A DNA stretch of 12,259 bases from Rubrivivax sp. (GTDB taxonomy: Bacteria; Pseudomonadota; Gammaproteobacteria; Burkholderiales; Burkholderiaceae_C), in assembly GCA_027484885.1 (NCBI GenBank), contig JAIXSD010000724.1:1-12259 (forward strand). Direction: 5' to 3'. This document shows positions 6,327-12,259 of the stretch, in pieces. Each line of letters starts with the position of its first letter. Position 1 is the stretch's first letter. The position numbers and the translations under genes were made by a program. The notes beneath the pieces were generated by a model. The model made no database searches. It was not told the origin of the DNA and saw only the letters and a program-made list of their open reading frames with translations.

Positions 6327-7681
6327 TGAGTCAAGAAACAGAATGGCTGACGGTCGAATCGATCGACCTGGATGCCCAGGGCGTGGCCCACAAGGAAGAT
6401 GGCAAGGTGGTGTTCATCGAAGGCGCTTTGCCGGGTGAACAGGTCCAGGTCAGCACCGGCCGCAAGAAGAACAACTGGGAGCAGGGCACGATGACGGCCA
6501 TGCGGCGCGAGAGCGCCCAGCGCGTCAAGCCCGGCTGCCCGCATTTCGGTCTCCATGCCGGTGCCTGCGGGGGCTGCAAGATGCAGCATTTGCACGCCGG
6601 CGCCCAGGTCGCGGTGAAGCAGCGCGTGGTGGAGGACAACCTCTGGCACCTCGGCAAGGTCAAGCCTGAGATGCTGCTGCGTCCGATCGAGGGGCCGACT
6701 TGGGGCTACCGCTACCGCGCCCGCTTCTCGGTGCGCTATGTGCCGAAGAAGGGCCAGGTCTTGATTGGCTTTCACGAGCGCAAGAGCCGCTACGTGGCCG
6801 ATATGCAGGTCTGCAAGGTGGTGCCGCAGCGCGTCAGTGACCTGCTGATGCCGCTGCGCGATCTCATTGCCAGCATGGACGAGCGCGACCGCCTGCCGCA
6901 GATCGAGCTGGCCATGGGCGACGAAGTGATCGCCCTGGTGCTGCGCAACCTGAATCCTTTGCTGGAACCCGACCGTCAGCGCCTGCGTGACTTCGCGGCC
7001 CAGCATGAGGGGGTGCAATGGTGGCTGCAACCCAAGGGCCCGGAGACGGTGCATCTGCTCGATGAAGGCGGCCCGGAGTTGGCCTACCGCCTGCCCGAGT
7101 TCGGCGTGGTCATGCCCTTCAAGCCGACCGACTTCACCCAGGTCAATCCGCACATCAATACCGTGTTGGTCGGTCGCGCGCTGCGCTTGCTGGCGGTGCA
7201 GCCTGATGAACGGGTGATCGACTGGTTCTGCGGCCTGGGCAACTTCACCTTGCCCCTGGCGACGCAGGCGCGCGAGGTCTTGGGCATCGAGGGCAGCGAG
7301 ACCCTGGTGCAGCGCTCGCGCGAGAACGCTGTGCGCAATGGCCTGGCCGCCAAGACCCGCTTCGTGGTCCGCAATCTGTTCGAGATGACGCCGGAATTGC
7401 TGGTGGCTGATGGCGTGGCCGACAAGTGGCTGGTTGACCCGCCGCGCGACGGCGCCTTTGCCTTGGCCAAGGCGGTGGCCGACATTGCGCAGAACGCCGA
7501 GCTGGCCCCCGGCTGGACCCTGCCCAAGCGCATCGTCTATGTGTCCTGCAACCCGTCCACGTTGGCGCGCGATGCGGGCTTGCTGGTCAATGTGGCCGGC
7601 TATCGCTGCACGGCGGCCAGCGCGGTCAATATGTTCCCGCACACCTCGCATGTGGAGAGCATTGCGGTGTTCGAGCGCTGA
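6326..7681 (+). CDS. rlmD: 23S rRNA (uracil-1939-C5)-methyltransferase RlmD
   Basis: RlmD (formerly RumA) methylates U1939 of 23S rRNA with SAM. The 451 residues are close to the family length. The N-terminal part (about 5-60) is a TRAM-like RNA-binding domain. C71, C81, C84 (in [11 protein letters not shown]) and C163 match the four ligands of the iron-sulfur cluster. The Rossmann core carries the SAM motif [13 protein letters not shown] (299-311), DPPRDGA (371-377) and the catalytic cysteine C408 in [11 protein letters not shown]. The cluster cysteines and the 1939-type layout distinguish it from TrmA and favour RlmD over RlmC. The ATG at 6326 is fixed by the -10-like hexamer just upstream and the TRAM start. 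The gene follows rpoS by 42 bases but probably has its own promoter, and it ends before a bidirectional terminator. Confidence 0.94.
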   Translation: MSQETEWLTVESIDLDAQGVAHKEDGKVVFIEGALPGEQVQVSTGRKKNNWEQGTMTAMRRESAQRVKPGCPHFGLHAGACGGCKMQHLHAGAQVAVKQRVVEDNLWHLGKVKPEMLLRPIEGPTWGYRYRARFSVRYVPKKGQVLIGFHERKSRYVADMQVCKVVPQRVSDLLMPLRDLIASMDERDRLPQIELAMGDEVIALVLRNLNPLLEPDRQRLRDFAAQHEGVQWWLQPKGPETVHLLDEGGPELAYRLPEFGVVMPFKPTDFTQVNPHINTVLVGRALRLLAVQPDERVIDWFCGLGNFTLPLATQAREVLGIEGSETLVQRSRENAVRNGLAAKTRFVVRNLFEMTPELLVADGVADKWLVDPPRDGAFALAKAVADIAQNAELAPGWTLPKRIVYVSCNPSTLARDAGLLVNVAGYRCTAASAVNMFPHTSHVESIAVFER

Positions 7682-7713
7682 GGCGTGAGCCGGCAGCGCC
7701 GAGGGCGCAGGAC

Positions 7714-7743
7714 AAAAAAGAAAGGGCCCGCGGGCCCTTTCTT
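7714..7743. terminator. Strong bidirectional intrinsic terminator
   Basis: A perfect 26-base palindrome covers 7718-7743, with arms AAGAAAGGGCCCG and its complement meeting at 7730/7731. Reading plus, it ends in TTTCTT and can stop rlmD transcripts. Reading minus, the A-run at 7714-7719 becomes a U-run and can stop transcripts of the BI-1 gene. It lies between the two convergent stop codons. A second small inverted repeat (GGCCTGA/TCAGGCC, 7751-7766) sits next to the BI-1 stop. Confidence 0.9.
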
Positions 7744-7776
7744 CATGTTTGGCCTGAACTCAGGCCCGAGCGAGGC

Positions 7777-8472
7777 TCACTCGCGCTCGCCGCCAAAGAT
7801 GCCCAGCAGGGACAGCAGGCTCTGGAACACGTTGTAGAGATCCAGGTAAATGGCGAGGGTGGCTGAGATGTAGTTGGTCTCGCCGCCGTCCAGCACGCGC
7901 TTGATGTCGTAGAGCATGAAGGCCGAGAACACGGCCATGGACAGCACCAGCAGGGTCAGCATCAGGGCCGAGGACTGCAGGAACACATTCACCACGCCGG
8001 CCACCAGCATGATGATGGCGCCCACGAACAAGAACTTGCCCATGCTGGACAGGTCGCGCTTGATCACGGTGGCCAGGCTGGCCATGGCGAAGAAGATGGC
8101 GCCCGTGCCGCCAAAGGCCGTCATGATCAGGCTGCTGCCGTTCTTGAAGCCCAGCACCGCAGCCAGCAGGCGCGAGAGCATCAGGCCCATGAAGAAGGTG
8201 AAGGCGAGCAGGGCGTAGACGCCGGTGCTGCTGTTCTTGGTTTTCTCCACCAGCATCATCAGGCCGAAGGCGCCGGCCATGAAGACGATCAAGCTCATGC
8301 CGGTGCCCATGCTGGCCATCAGGCCGGTGGACACGCCCAACCAGGCGCCCAGTACGGTGGGCACCATGGACAGGGCCAGCAGCCAGTAGGTGTTGCGCAG
8401 CACGCGCTGACGCTCGGCCGCCAGGCCTTGGCCCAGGCTTGCGTTCAGTTGGGTTTGCAGGGTTTCATTCAT
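7777..8472 (-). CDS. Bax inhibitor-1 / YccA-family inner-membrane protein
   Basis: A 231-residue, very hydrophobic protein with about seven membrane segments from residue 28 to 225, after a short polar N-terminus. The C-terminal signature IYLDLYNVFQSLLSLLGIFGGERE and the MLYDIKRVL segment are typical of the Bax inhibitor-1 (TMBIM) family. D189 and D211 are spaced much like the aspartate pair that gates the Bacillus homologue YetJ, a pH-sensitive calcium leak channel. Proteobacterial members include YccA, which modulates the membrane protease FtsH, and YbhL; I cannot tell which applies. The ATG at 8472 has a strong Shine-Dalgarno GGAGGA (complement of 8481-8486) 8 bases upstream. The gene is monocistronic, convergent with rlmD and divergent from the GlcG/HbpS-like gene. 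Confidence 0.93.
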   Translation of the reverse strand: MNETLQTQLNASLGQGLAAERQRVLRNTYWLLALSMVPTVLGAWLGVSTGLMASMGTGMSLIVFMAGAFGLMMLVEKTKNSSTGVYALLAFTFFMGLMLSRLLAAVLGFKNGSSLIMTAFGGTGAIFFAMASLATVIKRDLSSMGKFLFVGAIIMLVAGVVNVFLQSSALMLTLLVLSMAVFSAFMLYDIKRVLDGGETNYISATLAIYLDLYNVFQSLLSLLGIFGGERE

Positions 8473-8480
8473 CTCAAGCG

Positions 8481-8486
8481 TCCTCC
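8481..8486 (-). promoter_or_regulatory. Strong ribosome binding site of the BI-1 gene
   Basis: GGAGGA on the minus strand, 8 bases before the ATG at 8472. It is the best Shine-Dalgarno in the window, fixes this start, and contrasts with the leaderless-looking starts of surE and rlmD. Confidence 0.8.
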
Positions 8487-8663
8487 GTCATTCAAACCAT
8501 CGGTGGCGCGGCGATACCCTAGGTCGTCTGATCGAGGTTTATCGCGTCACTCAGGGCGAAATGTAGCGTGTGCCGGGCCACCGCGCTGTGCTGTCCCGTG
8601 TTGTGCGATGGCGTAGAGCGCGGTCTGCGACTGCACGGGGCGACGCGGGTGGGTCAGGTCAGT

Positions 8664-8708
8664 GCTGCATGCCGGCGCATGAATGGCCGACGCCCATGCA
8701 GCTAAAGT
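8664..8708 (+). promoter_or_regulatory. Inverted repeat and possible -10 upstream of the GlcG/HbpS-like gene
   Basis: GCTGCATG (8664-8671) and CATGCAGC (8695-8702) are perfect 8-base inverted arms 23 bases apart. A -10-like TAAAGT (8703-8708) follows directly, 32 bases before the ATG at 8741. The arrangement fits an activator or repressor site next to a promoter, but there is no recognised consensus and no clear -35. The rest of the 268-base divergent region (8473-8740) shows nothing else I can name. Confidence 0.3.
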
Positions 8709-8740
8709 GCGGCCTTTCTCGTTCCAATTCAAGTGAGACC

Positions 8741-9145
8741 ATGAAACAAAAGCCGTATCTGAGCCTGGAAGACGTCAAGCGCATCGCCGCCGCAGCCGAG
8801 GCTGAAGCCCTGGCGCACCAGTGGGCCGTGACCATCGCCATCGTCGATGACGGTGGCCATTTGCTGTGGCTGCAGCGCCTGGACGGTGCGCCGGCCGTGT
8901 CGGCCCAGATCGCCCCGGCCAAGGCGCACACCGCGGCGCTGGGTCGCCGCGAGTCCAAGGTGTACGAAGACATCATCAACCAGGGCCGTGTGTCCTTCCT
9001 GAGCGCGCCGGGCTTGAGTGGCTTGCTCGAGGGTGGTGTTCCGGTGCTGGTGGATGGGCACTGCATCGGCGCGGTGGGCGTCAGTGGCGTCAAGTCCAGC
9101 GAGGACGCGCAGATTGCACGTGCGGGCATCGCGGCACTGGCCTGA
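8741..9145 (+). CDS. GlcG/HbpS-family (PF03928-type) small protein
   Basis: A 134-residue protein of the GlcG/HbpS (heme-binding or heme-degrading, DUF336) fold. It starts KPYLSLEDVKRIAAAAEAEA and continues with TIAIVDDGGHLLWLQRLDGAP, then the AKAHTAALGRRES helix and the Gly-rich GGVPVLVDGHCIGAVGVSG strand-turn typical of the family. Members include HbpS of Streptomyces (secreted heme sensor), GlcG of glycolate loci and components of diol metabolism. Without a signal peptide this one should be cytosolic. No glycolate, heme or diol genes adjoin it, so its substrate is unknown. The ATG at 8741 is preceded by a weak AGTGAG ribosome site; earlier in-frame starts lack family similarity. The gene is divergent from the BI-1 gene and separated from carA by 302 bases. 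Confidence 0.88.
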   Translation: MKQKPYLSLEDVKRIAAAAEAEALAHQWAVTIAIVDDGGHLLWLQRLDGAPAVSAQIAPAKAHTAALGRRESKVYEDIINQGRVSFLSAPGLSGLLEGGVPVLVDGHCIGAVGVSGVKSSEDAQIARAGIAALA

Positions 9146-9156
9146 TTCTGCGCAGG

Positions 9157-9182
9157 GGCAGGGTGGTTGCGGCCTCCCTGCC
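9157..9182 (+). terminator. Weak terminator-like hairpin after the GlcG/HbpS-like gene
   Basis: GGCAGGG (9157-9163) pairs perfectly with CCCTGCC (9176-9182) across a 12-base loop, starting 12 bases after the stop. The following sequence is only mildly T-rich. TGCCTGC (9179-9185) can instead pair with GCAGGCA (9209-9215). It may end the upstream transcript before the carA promoter. Confidence 0.35.
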
Positions 9183-9274
9183 TGCTGAGTTTGTGGTGGT
9201 TTGAGGCGGCAGGCATGGCATCTGGCGAAGGCTGACTTGATGCCGTCATTTGCGCAAAGTAGGCAAAACCGGGC

Positions 9275-9301
9275 TTGGTGATAACCCTGGTGGGTTATAC
9301 T
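9275..9301 (+). promoter_or_regulatory. Probable carAB promoter with an overlapping 18-bp inverted repeat
   Basis: TATACT (9296-9301) is a good -10 box; TTGGTG (9275-9280) could be the -35 at a short 15-base spacing. The predicted start near 9308 gives a leader of about 140 bases. ATAACCC (9281-9287) and GGGTTAT (9292-9298) form a perfect 7-base inverted repeat around TGGT, filling the spacer and half the -10. That is where a repressor would block polymerase. A separate 10-base palindrome, TTTGCGCAAA, lies at 9249-9258. Neither matches an ArgR or PurR site I know. Confidence 0.5.
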
Positions 9302-9307
9302 CAGCAG

Positions 9308-9447
9308 GTTTACCCGCAACCACCGCCACCCCAGCGAAACTCGCTTCAGTTTCTCCACCAAACTCAGGCTCTTTCGGCCCGGTTCTCGCCTGAACCCGGC
9401 CGGCTGCAAGAGCAGAGCTGGGCGTGCGCACCTCACCGGAGTTCCCC
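9308..9447 (+). other. Non-coding carA leader with possible RNA hairpins
   Basis: About 140 bases between the predicted transcript start and carA, with no ORF that has a credible start and ribosome site. AGCGA/TCGCT (9333-9337 with 9341-9345) and GAAACT/AGTTTC (9336-9341 with 9348-9353) are alternative hairpins sharing bases. A longer stem with two bulged C residues joins 9376-9385 to 9392-9401. There is no T-run, so a classic attenuator is not evident. The upstream part of the gap (9146-9274) holds only the hairpin and palindrome listed elsewhere. Confidence 0.3.
9438..9441 (+). promoter_or_regulatory. Shine-Dalgarno deciding the carA start
   Basis: GGAG lies 6 bases before GTG 9448. The earlier in-frame GTG at 9424 has no comparable site, and the site would fall inside its coding sequence, so 9448 is preferred. 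Confidence 0.7.
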
Positions 9448-10608
9448 GTGCTGCCCGATCTGCTCCAAACCCCCAAAGCGATTCTCGCCCTGGCAGACGG
9501 CACGGTCTTCACAGGCACCTCGATCGGCGCAGCCGGTCACACGGTCGGCGAGGTGGTGTTCAACACCGCCATGACCGGCTACCAGGAAATCCTCACCGAC
9601 CCGAGCTACTGCCGGCAGATCGTGACCCTCACGTATCCGCACATCGGCAACTACGGCGTCAACGACGAGGATGTCGAGGCCCCGAAGATCCATGCCGCTG
9701 GCCTGATCATCAAGGAGCTGCCCATCCTTGATTCCAACTTCCGCAAGACCCGCAGCCTGGCGCAGTACCTGCGCGACGAAGGCACGGTCGCCATTGCCGA
9801 CATCGACACCCGCCGCCTGACCCGCCTGCTGCGCACCACCGGTGCCCAAAACGGCTGCATCCTGGCGGTGCCTGAGGGTCAGGTCGTGACCGAGGCGCTG
9901 ATCGCCGAGGCGGTCGCCAAGGCCAAGGCGGCGCCCAGCATGTCGGGCCTGGACCTGGCCAAGGTGGTCAGCACGCAAGAGCGCCACGCCTGGACCGAGA
10001 CCGAGTGGGCCTTGGGCACGGGCTACGGCCAGCTGAGCCAGCCGCGCTTTCATGTGGTGGCCTATGACTTTGGCGTCAAGCGCAACATCCTGCGCATGCT
10101 GGCCGAGCGCGGCTGCAAGATCACCGTGGTGCCGGCGCAGACCCCGGCCTCGGCCGTGTTCGATCTGGAGCCGGACGGCGTTTTCCTGTCCAACGGCCCT
10201 GGCGACCCGCAGCCCTGCGATTACGCGATCGCCGCCGCAGCGCAGCTGATCGAATCGGGCATCCCGACCTTCGGCATCTGCCTGGGCCACCAGATCATGG
10301 CCCTGGCCTCGGGCGCCAAGACCTTCAAGATGAAGTTCGGCCACCACGGCGGCAACCATCCGGTCAAGGATCTGGACAACGGCCGCGTCAGCATCACCAG
10401 TCAGAACCATGGCTTCGCGGTCGATGCCGACAGCCTGCCCGCCAACTTGCGCGCCACCCACATCAGCTTGTTCGACGGCACGCTGCAAGGCCTGGCCCGC
10501 ACCGACAAGCCGGCCTTCTGCTTCCAGGGTCACCCCGAAGCCAGCCCTGGCCCCCACGACATCGCCTACCTGTTTGACCGCTTCATCGGTCTGATGGCCA
10601 AGTCCTGA
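9448..10608 (+). CDS. carA: Carbamoyl-phosphate synthase small subunit (glutaminase)
   Basis: CarA hydrolyses glutamine and passes ammonia through a tunnel to CarB, which makes carbamoyl phosphate for arginine and pyrimidine synthesis. From the GTG at 9448 it has 386 residues, the usual length. The N-terminal CPSase small-chain domain (about 10-150) includes [10 protein letters not shown] and [20 protein letters not shown]. The C-terminal class I glutamine amidotransferase domain (about 205-380) has the nucleophile C278 in GICLGHQ and the partners H362 and E364 in [11 protein letters not shown], with the same 84-residue C-to-H spacing as the E. coli enzyme. The oxyanion-hole region is LSNGPGDP. 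The start is chosen for its GGAG site; GTG 9424 would add eight residues. carB follows after 23 bases, so the two are one operon. Control probably acts at the promoter with the inverted repeat upstream. Confidence 0.97.
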   Translation: MLPDLLQTPKAILALADGTVFTGTSIGAAGHTVGEVVFNTAMTGYQEILTDPSYCRQIVTLTYPHIGNYGVNDEDVEAPKIHAAGLIIKELPILDSNFRKTRSLAQYLRDEGTVAIADIDTRRLTRLLRTTGAQNGCILAVPEGQVVTEALIAEAVAKAKAAPSMSGLDLAKVVSTQERHAWTETEWALGTGYGQLSQPRFHVVAYDFGVKRNILRMLAERGCKITVVPAQTPASAVFDLEPDGVFLSNGPGDPQPCDYAIAAAAQLIESGIPTFGICLGHQIMALASGAKTFKMKFGHHGGNHPVKDLDNGRVSITSQNHGFAVDADSLPANLRATHISLFDGTLQGLARTDKPAFCFQGHPEASPGPHDIAYLFDRFIGLMAKS

Positions 10609-10631
10609 TCACGGCCTGATGGAGTAAAGAC

Positions 10632-12259
10632 ATGCCCAAACGTACAGACATCAAGAGCATCCTCATCATCGGCGCCGGCCCCATCATCATCGGCCAGGCC
10701 TGTGAGTTCGACTATTCCGGCGCCCAAGCCTGCAAGGCCCTGCGCGAGGAAGGCTACAAGGTCATCCTGGTCAACAGCAATCCGGCGACCATCATGACGG
10801 ACCCGGACACGGCGGACGTGACCTATATCGAGCCCATCACCTGGCAGGTGGTCGAGAAGATCATCGCCAAGGAGCGCCCGGACGCCGTGCTGCCCACCAT
10901 GGGCGGCCAGACCGCGCTGAACTGCGCCCTCGACCTGCACAAGCACGGCGTGCTGGCCAAGTACGGCGTGGAGATGATTGGCGCTAGCGAAAAGGCGATC
11001 GAGAAGGCCGAAGACCGCCTGAAGTTCAAGGATGCGATGACCAAGATCGGTCTCGATTCCGCCAAGTCCGGCATTGCGCATTCGATGGAAGAGGCGCTGG
11101 CCGTGCAAAAGCGCATCAAGGACGAGATCGGTGGCACCGGCTTCCCCATGGTCATTCGCCCCAGCTTCACGCTGGGCGGCACCGGCGGCGGCATTGCCTA
11201 CAACCCGGAAGAGTTCGAAGAGATCTGCAAGCGCGGCCTGGACCTGTCGCCGACCAATGAGCTGCTGATCGAAGAATCGCTGATCGGTTGGAAAGAGTAC
11301 GAGATGGAAGTGGTGCGCGACAGCCGCGACAACTGCATCATTGTCTGCTCGATCGAGAACCTGGACCCCATGGGTGTCCACACCGGCGACTCCATCACCG
11401 TGGCCCCGGCTCAAACCCTGACCGACAAGGAATACCAGCTGCTGCGCAATGCCTCGATCGCCATCCTGCGCGAGATCGGCGTGGACACCGGCGGCTCGAA
11501 CGTGCAGTTCTCGATCAACCCGCAAAACGGCCGCATGACCGTGATCGAGATGAATCCGCGCGTCTCGCGTTCCTCGGCGCTGGCCTCCAAGGCCACCGGC
11601 TTCCCGATCGCCAAGATCGCAGCCAAGCTGGCCGTGGGCTACACGCTGGATGAGCTGAAGAATGACATCACTGGCGGCGTGACCCCGGCGTCGTTTGAGC
11701 CCTCGATCGACTACGTGGTCACCAAGATCCCGCGTTTCGCCTTCGAGAAGTTCCCCATGGCCGATTCGCGCTTGACCACACAGATGAAGTCGGTGGGCGA
11801 GGTGATGGCCATGGGCCGCACCTTCCAGGAGTCGTTCCAGAAGGCCCTGCGCGGCTTGGAAACCGGCATCGACGGCCTGAGCGAGCGCTCGACCGACCGT
11901 GAAGAAATCATCCAGGAAATCGGCGAGCCCGGCCCGGAGCGCATCCTCTTCGTCGGCGATGCCTTCCGCCTCGGCATGAGCTTGCAAGAGGTCTTCGAAG
12001 AGACCGCCATCGACCCCTGGTTCCTGGCCCAGATCGAGCAGATCATCAAGATCGAGCAATCGCTGGCCGGCCGCAGCCTGGCCTCGCTGGGCGCCGATGA
12101 GCTGCGTCTGCTCAAGAAGAAGGGCTTCTCGGACCGCCGCCTGGCCAAGCTGCTGGGCACCAACCAGCACGAGGTGCGCGCGGCGCGCCATGCGCTGAAT
12201 GTGCGCCCGGTCTACAAGCGCGTGGACACCTGCGCGGCCGAGTTCAGCACCGAGACCGC
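10632..12259 (+). CDS. carB: Carbamoyl-phosphate synthase large subunit (3' partial)
   Basis: The frame runs from the ATG at 10632 off the right edge without a stop: 542 codons of a protein usually about 1,075 long. CarB makes carboxyphosphate from bicarbonate and ATP, forms carbamate with ammonia from CarA, and phosphorylates it. The visible half holds the N-terminal preATP-grasp domain ([21 protein letters not shown], 10-30 region), the first ATP-grasp domain (about 128-340, with [33 protein letters not shown] and the metal-binding [20 protein letters not shown]) and the oligomerisation domain (about 400-540, with [15 protein letters not shown]). The second ATP-grasp and the allosteric domain lie beyond the window. 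GGAG at 10621-10624, 7 bases before the ATG, is a good ribosome site. The key residues I can check are intact. Confidence 0.97.
   Translation, partial: MPKRTDIKSILIIGAGPIIIGQACEFDYSGAQACKALREEGYKVILVNSNPATIMTDPDTADVTYIEPITWQVVEKIIAKERPDAVLPTMGGQTALNCALDLHKHGVLAKYGVEMIGASEKAIEKAEDRLKFKDAMTKIGLDSAKSGIAHSMEEALAVQKRIKDEIGGTGFPMVIRPSFTLGGTGGGIAYNPEEFEEICKRGLDLSPTNELLIEESLIGWKEYEMEVVRDSRDNCIIVCSIENLDPMGVHTGDSITVAPAQTLTDKEYQLLRNASIAILREIGVDTGGSNVQFSINPQNGRMTVIEMNPRVSRSSALASKATGFPIAKIAAKLAVGYTLDELKNDITGGVTPASFEPSIDYVVTKIPRFAFEKFPMADSRLTTQMKSVGEVMAMGRTFQESFQKALRGLETGIDGLSERSTDREEIIQEIGEPGPERILFVGDAFRLGMSLQEVFEETAIDPWFLAQIEQIIKIEQSLAGRSLASLGADELRLLKKKGFSDRRLAKLLGTNQHEVRAARHALNVRPVYKRVDTCAAEFSTET

Noticed and set aside
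5648..7651. A 667-codon open frame on the minus strand, antisense to rpoS and rlmD
   Set aside because: Long antisense frames are common in GC-rich DNA. The translation is His/Ala/Gln-rich with no recognisable domain, and both plus-strand genes are unmistakable.
9424..9447. Earlier carA start at GTG 9424
   Set aside because: It lacks a Shine-Dalgarno, while GGAG at 9438-9441 is well placed for GTG 9448.
9275..9574. Possible leader peptide frame upstream of carA
   Set aside because: It begins with TTG at the -35 region, before any predicted transcript start, has no ribosome site, and runs out of frame into carA.
9433..10557. A 374-codon open frame on the minus strand opposite carA
   Set aside because: It mirrors the carA coding sequence, has no domain signature and has no ribosome site.
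10566..12191. A 541-codon open frame on the minus strand opposite carB
   Set aside because: Compositional shadow of carB; the plus frame carries full CarB motifs and runs off the window edge.
1..12259. Mobile elements, CRISPR arrays, tRNA or rRNA genes, transferred islands
   Set aside because: No terminal repeats, transposase or integrase motifs, spaced repeats, or tRNA-like cloverleaf seen by eye; composition and coding style are even throughout.

Overview
The window is a GC-rich stretch of core bacterial chromosome, best matched to a betaproteobacterium of the order Burkholderiales (Rubrivivax/Leptothrix/Roseateles-like). That placement is an inference from three things: the surE-pcm-nlpD-rpoS order, the long RFPL-containing N-terminus of Pcm, and start codons sitting directly behind -10-like hexamers. 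I see no insertion sequence, phage gene, CRISPR array, tRNA, rRNA or change in base composition.

Layout, left to right. (1) 1-1533 (+) is the 3' part of a protein with NHL beta-propeller repeats, an M23/LytM-like domain and a C-terminal beta-rich part. (2) 1566-2318 (-) is a NarL/LuxR-type response regulator, convergent with gene 1, with no kinase in view. (3) A divergent intergenic region leads into 2578-6283 (+), the stationary-phase cluster surE, pcm, nlpD, rpoS. surE and pcm overlap by 4 bases, a hairpin plus T-run follows pcm, and nlpD and rpoS are 37 bases apart. (4) 6326-7681 (+) is rlmD, the 23S rRNA m5U1939 methyltransferase, apparently with its own promoter. (5) A strong bidirectional terminator (7714-7743) separates rlmD from a convergent Bax-inhibitor-1/YccA-type membrane protein (7777-8472, -). 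(6) 8741-9145 (+) is a small GlcG/HbpS-family protein. (7) carA (9448-10608) and the first half of carB (10632 to the right edge) form the carbamoyl-phosphate synthase operon, with a promoter-like region and structured leader upstream.

Themes. SurE (nucleotidase), Pcm (isoaspartate repair), NlpD (division amidase activator) and RpoS (stationary sigma factor) form a conserved stress and survival cluster. CarAB feeds arginine and pyrimidine synthesis. RlmD is rRNA maintenance, and the BI-1 protein is probably a membrane stress or proteolysis modulator.

I do not see a convincing undescribed system. The points most worth checking are the NHL-M23 fusion at the left edge, apparent leaderless promoters at surE and rlmD, an 18-bp inverted repeat over the probable carAB -10 box, a leader with competing RNA pairings before nlpD-rpoS, and altered residues just after the -10-reading part of RpoS.
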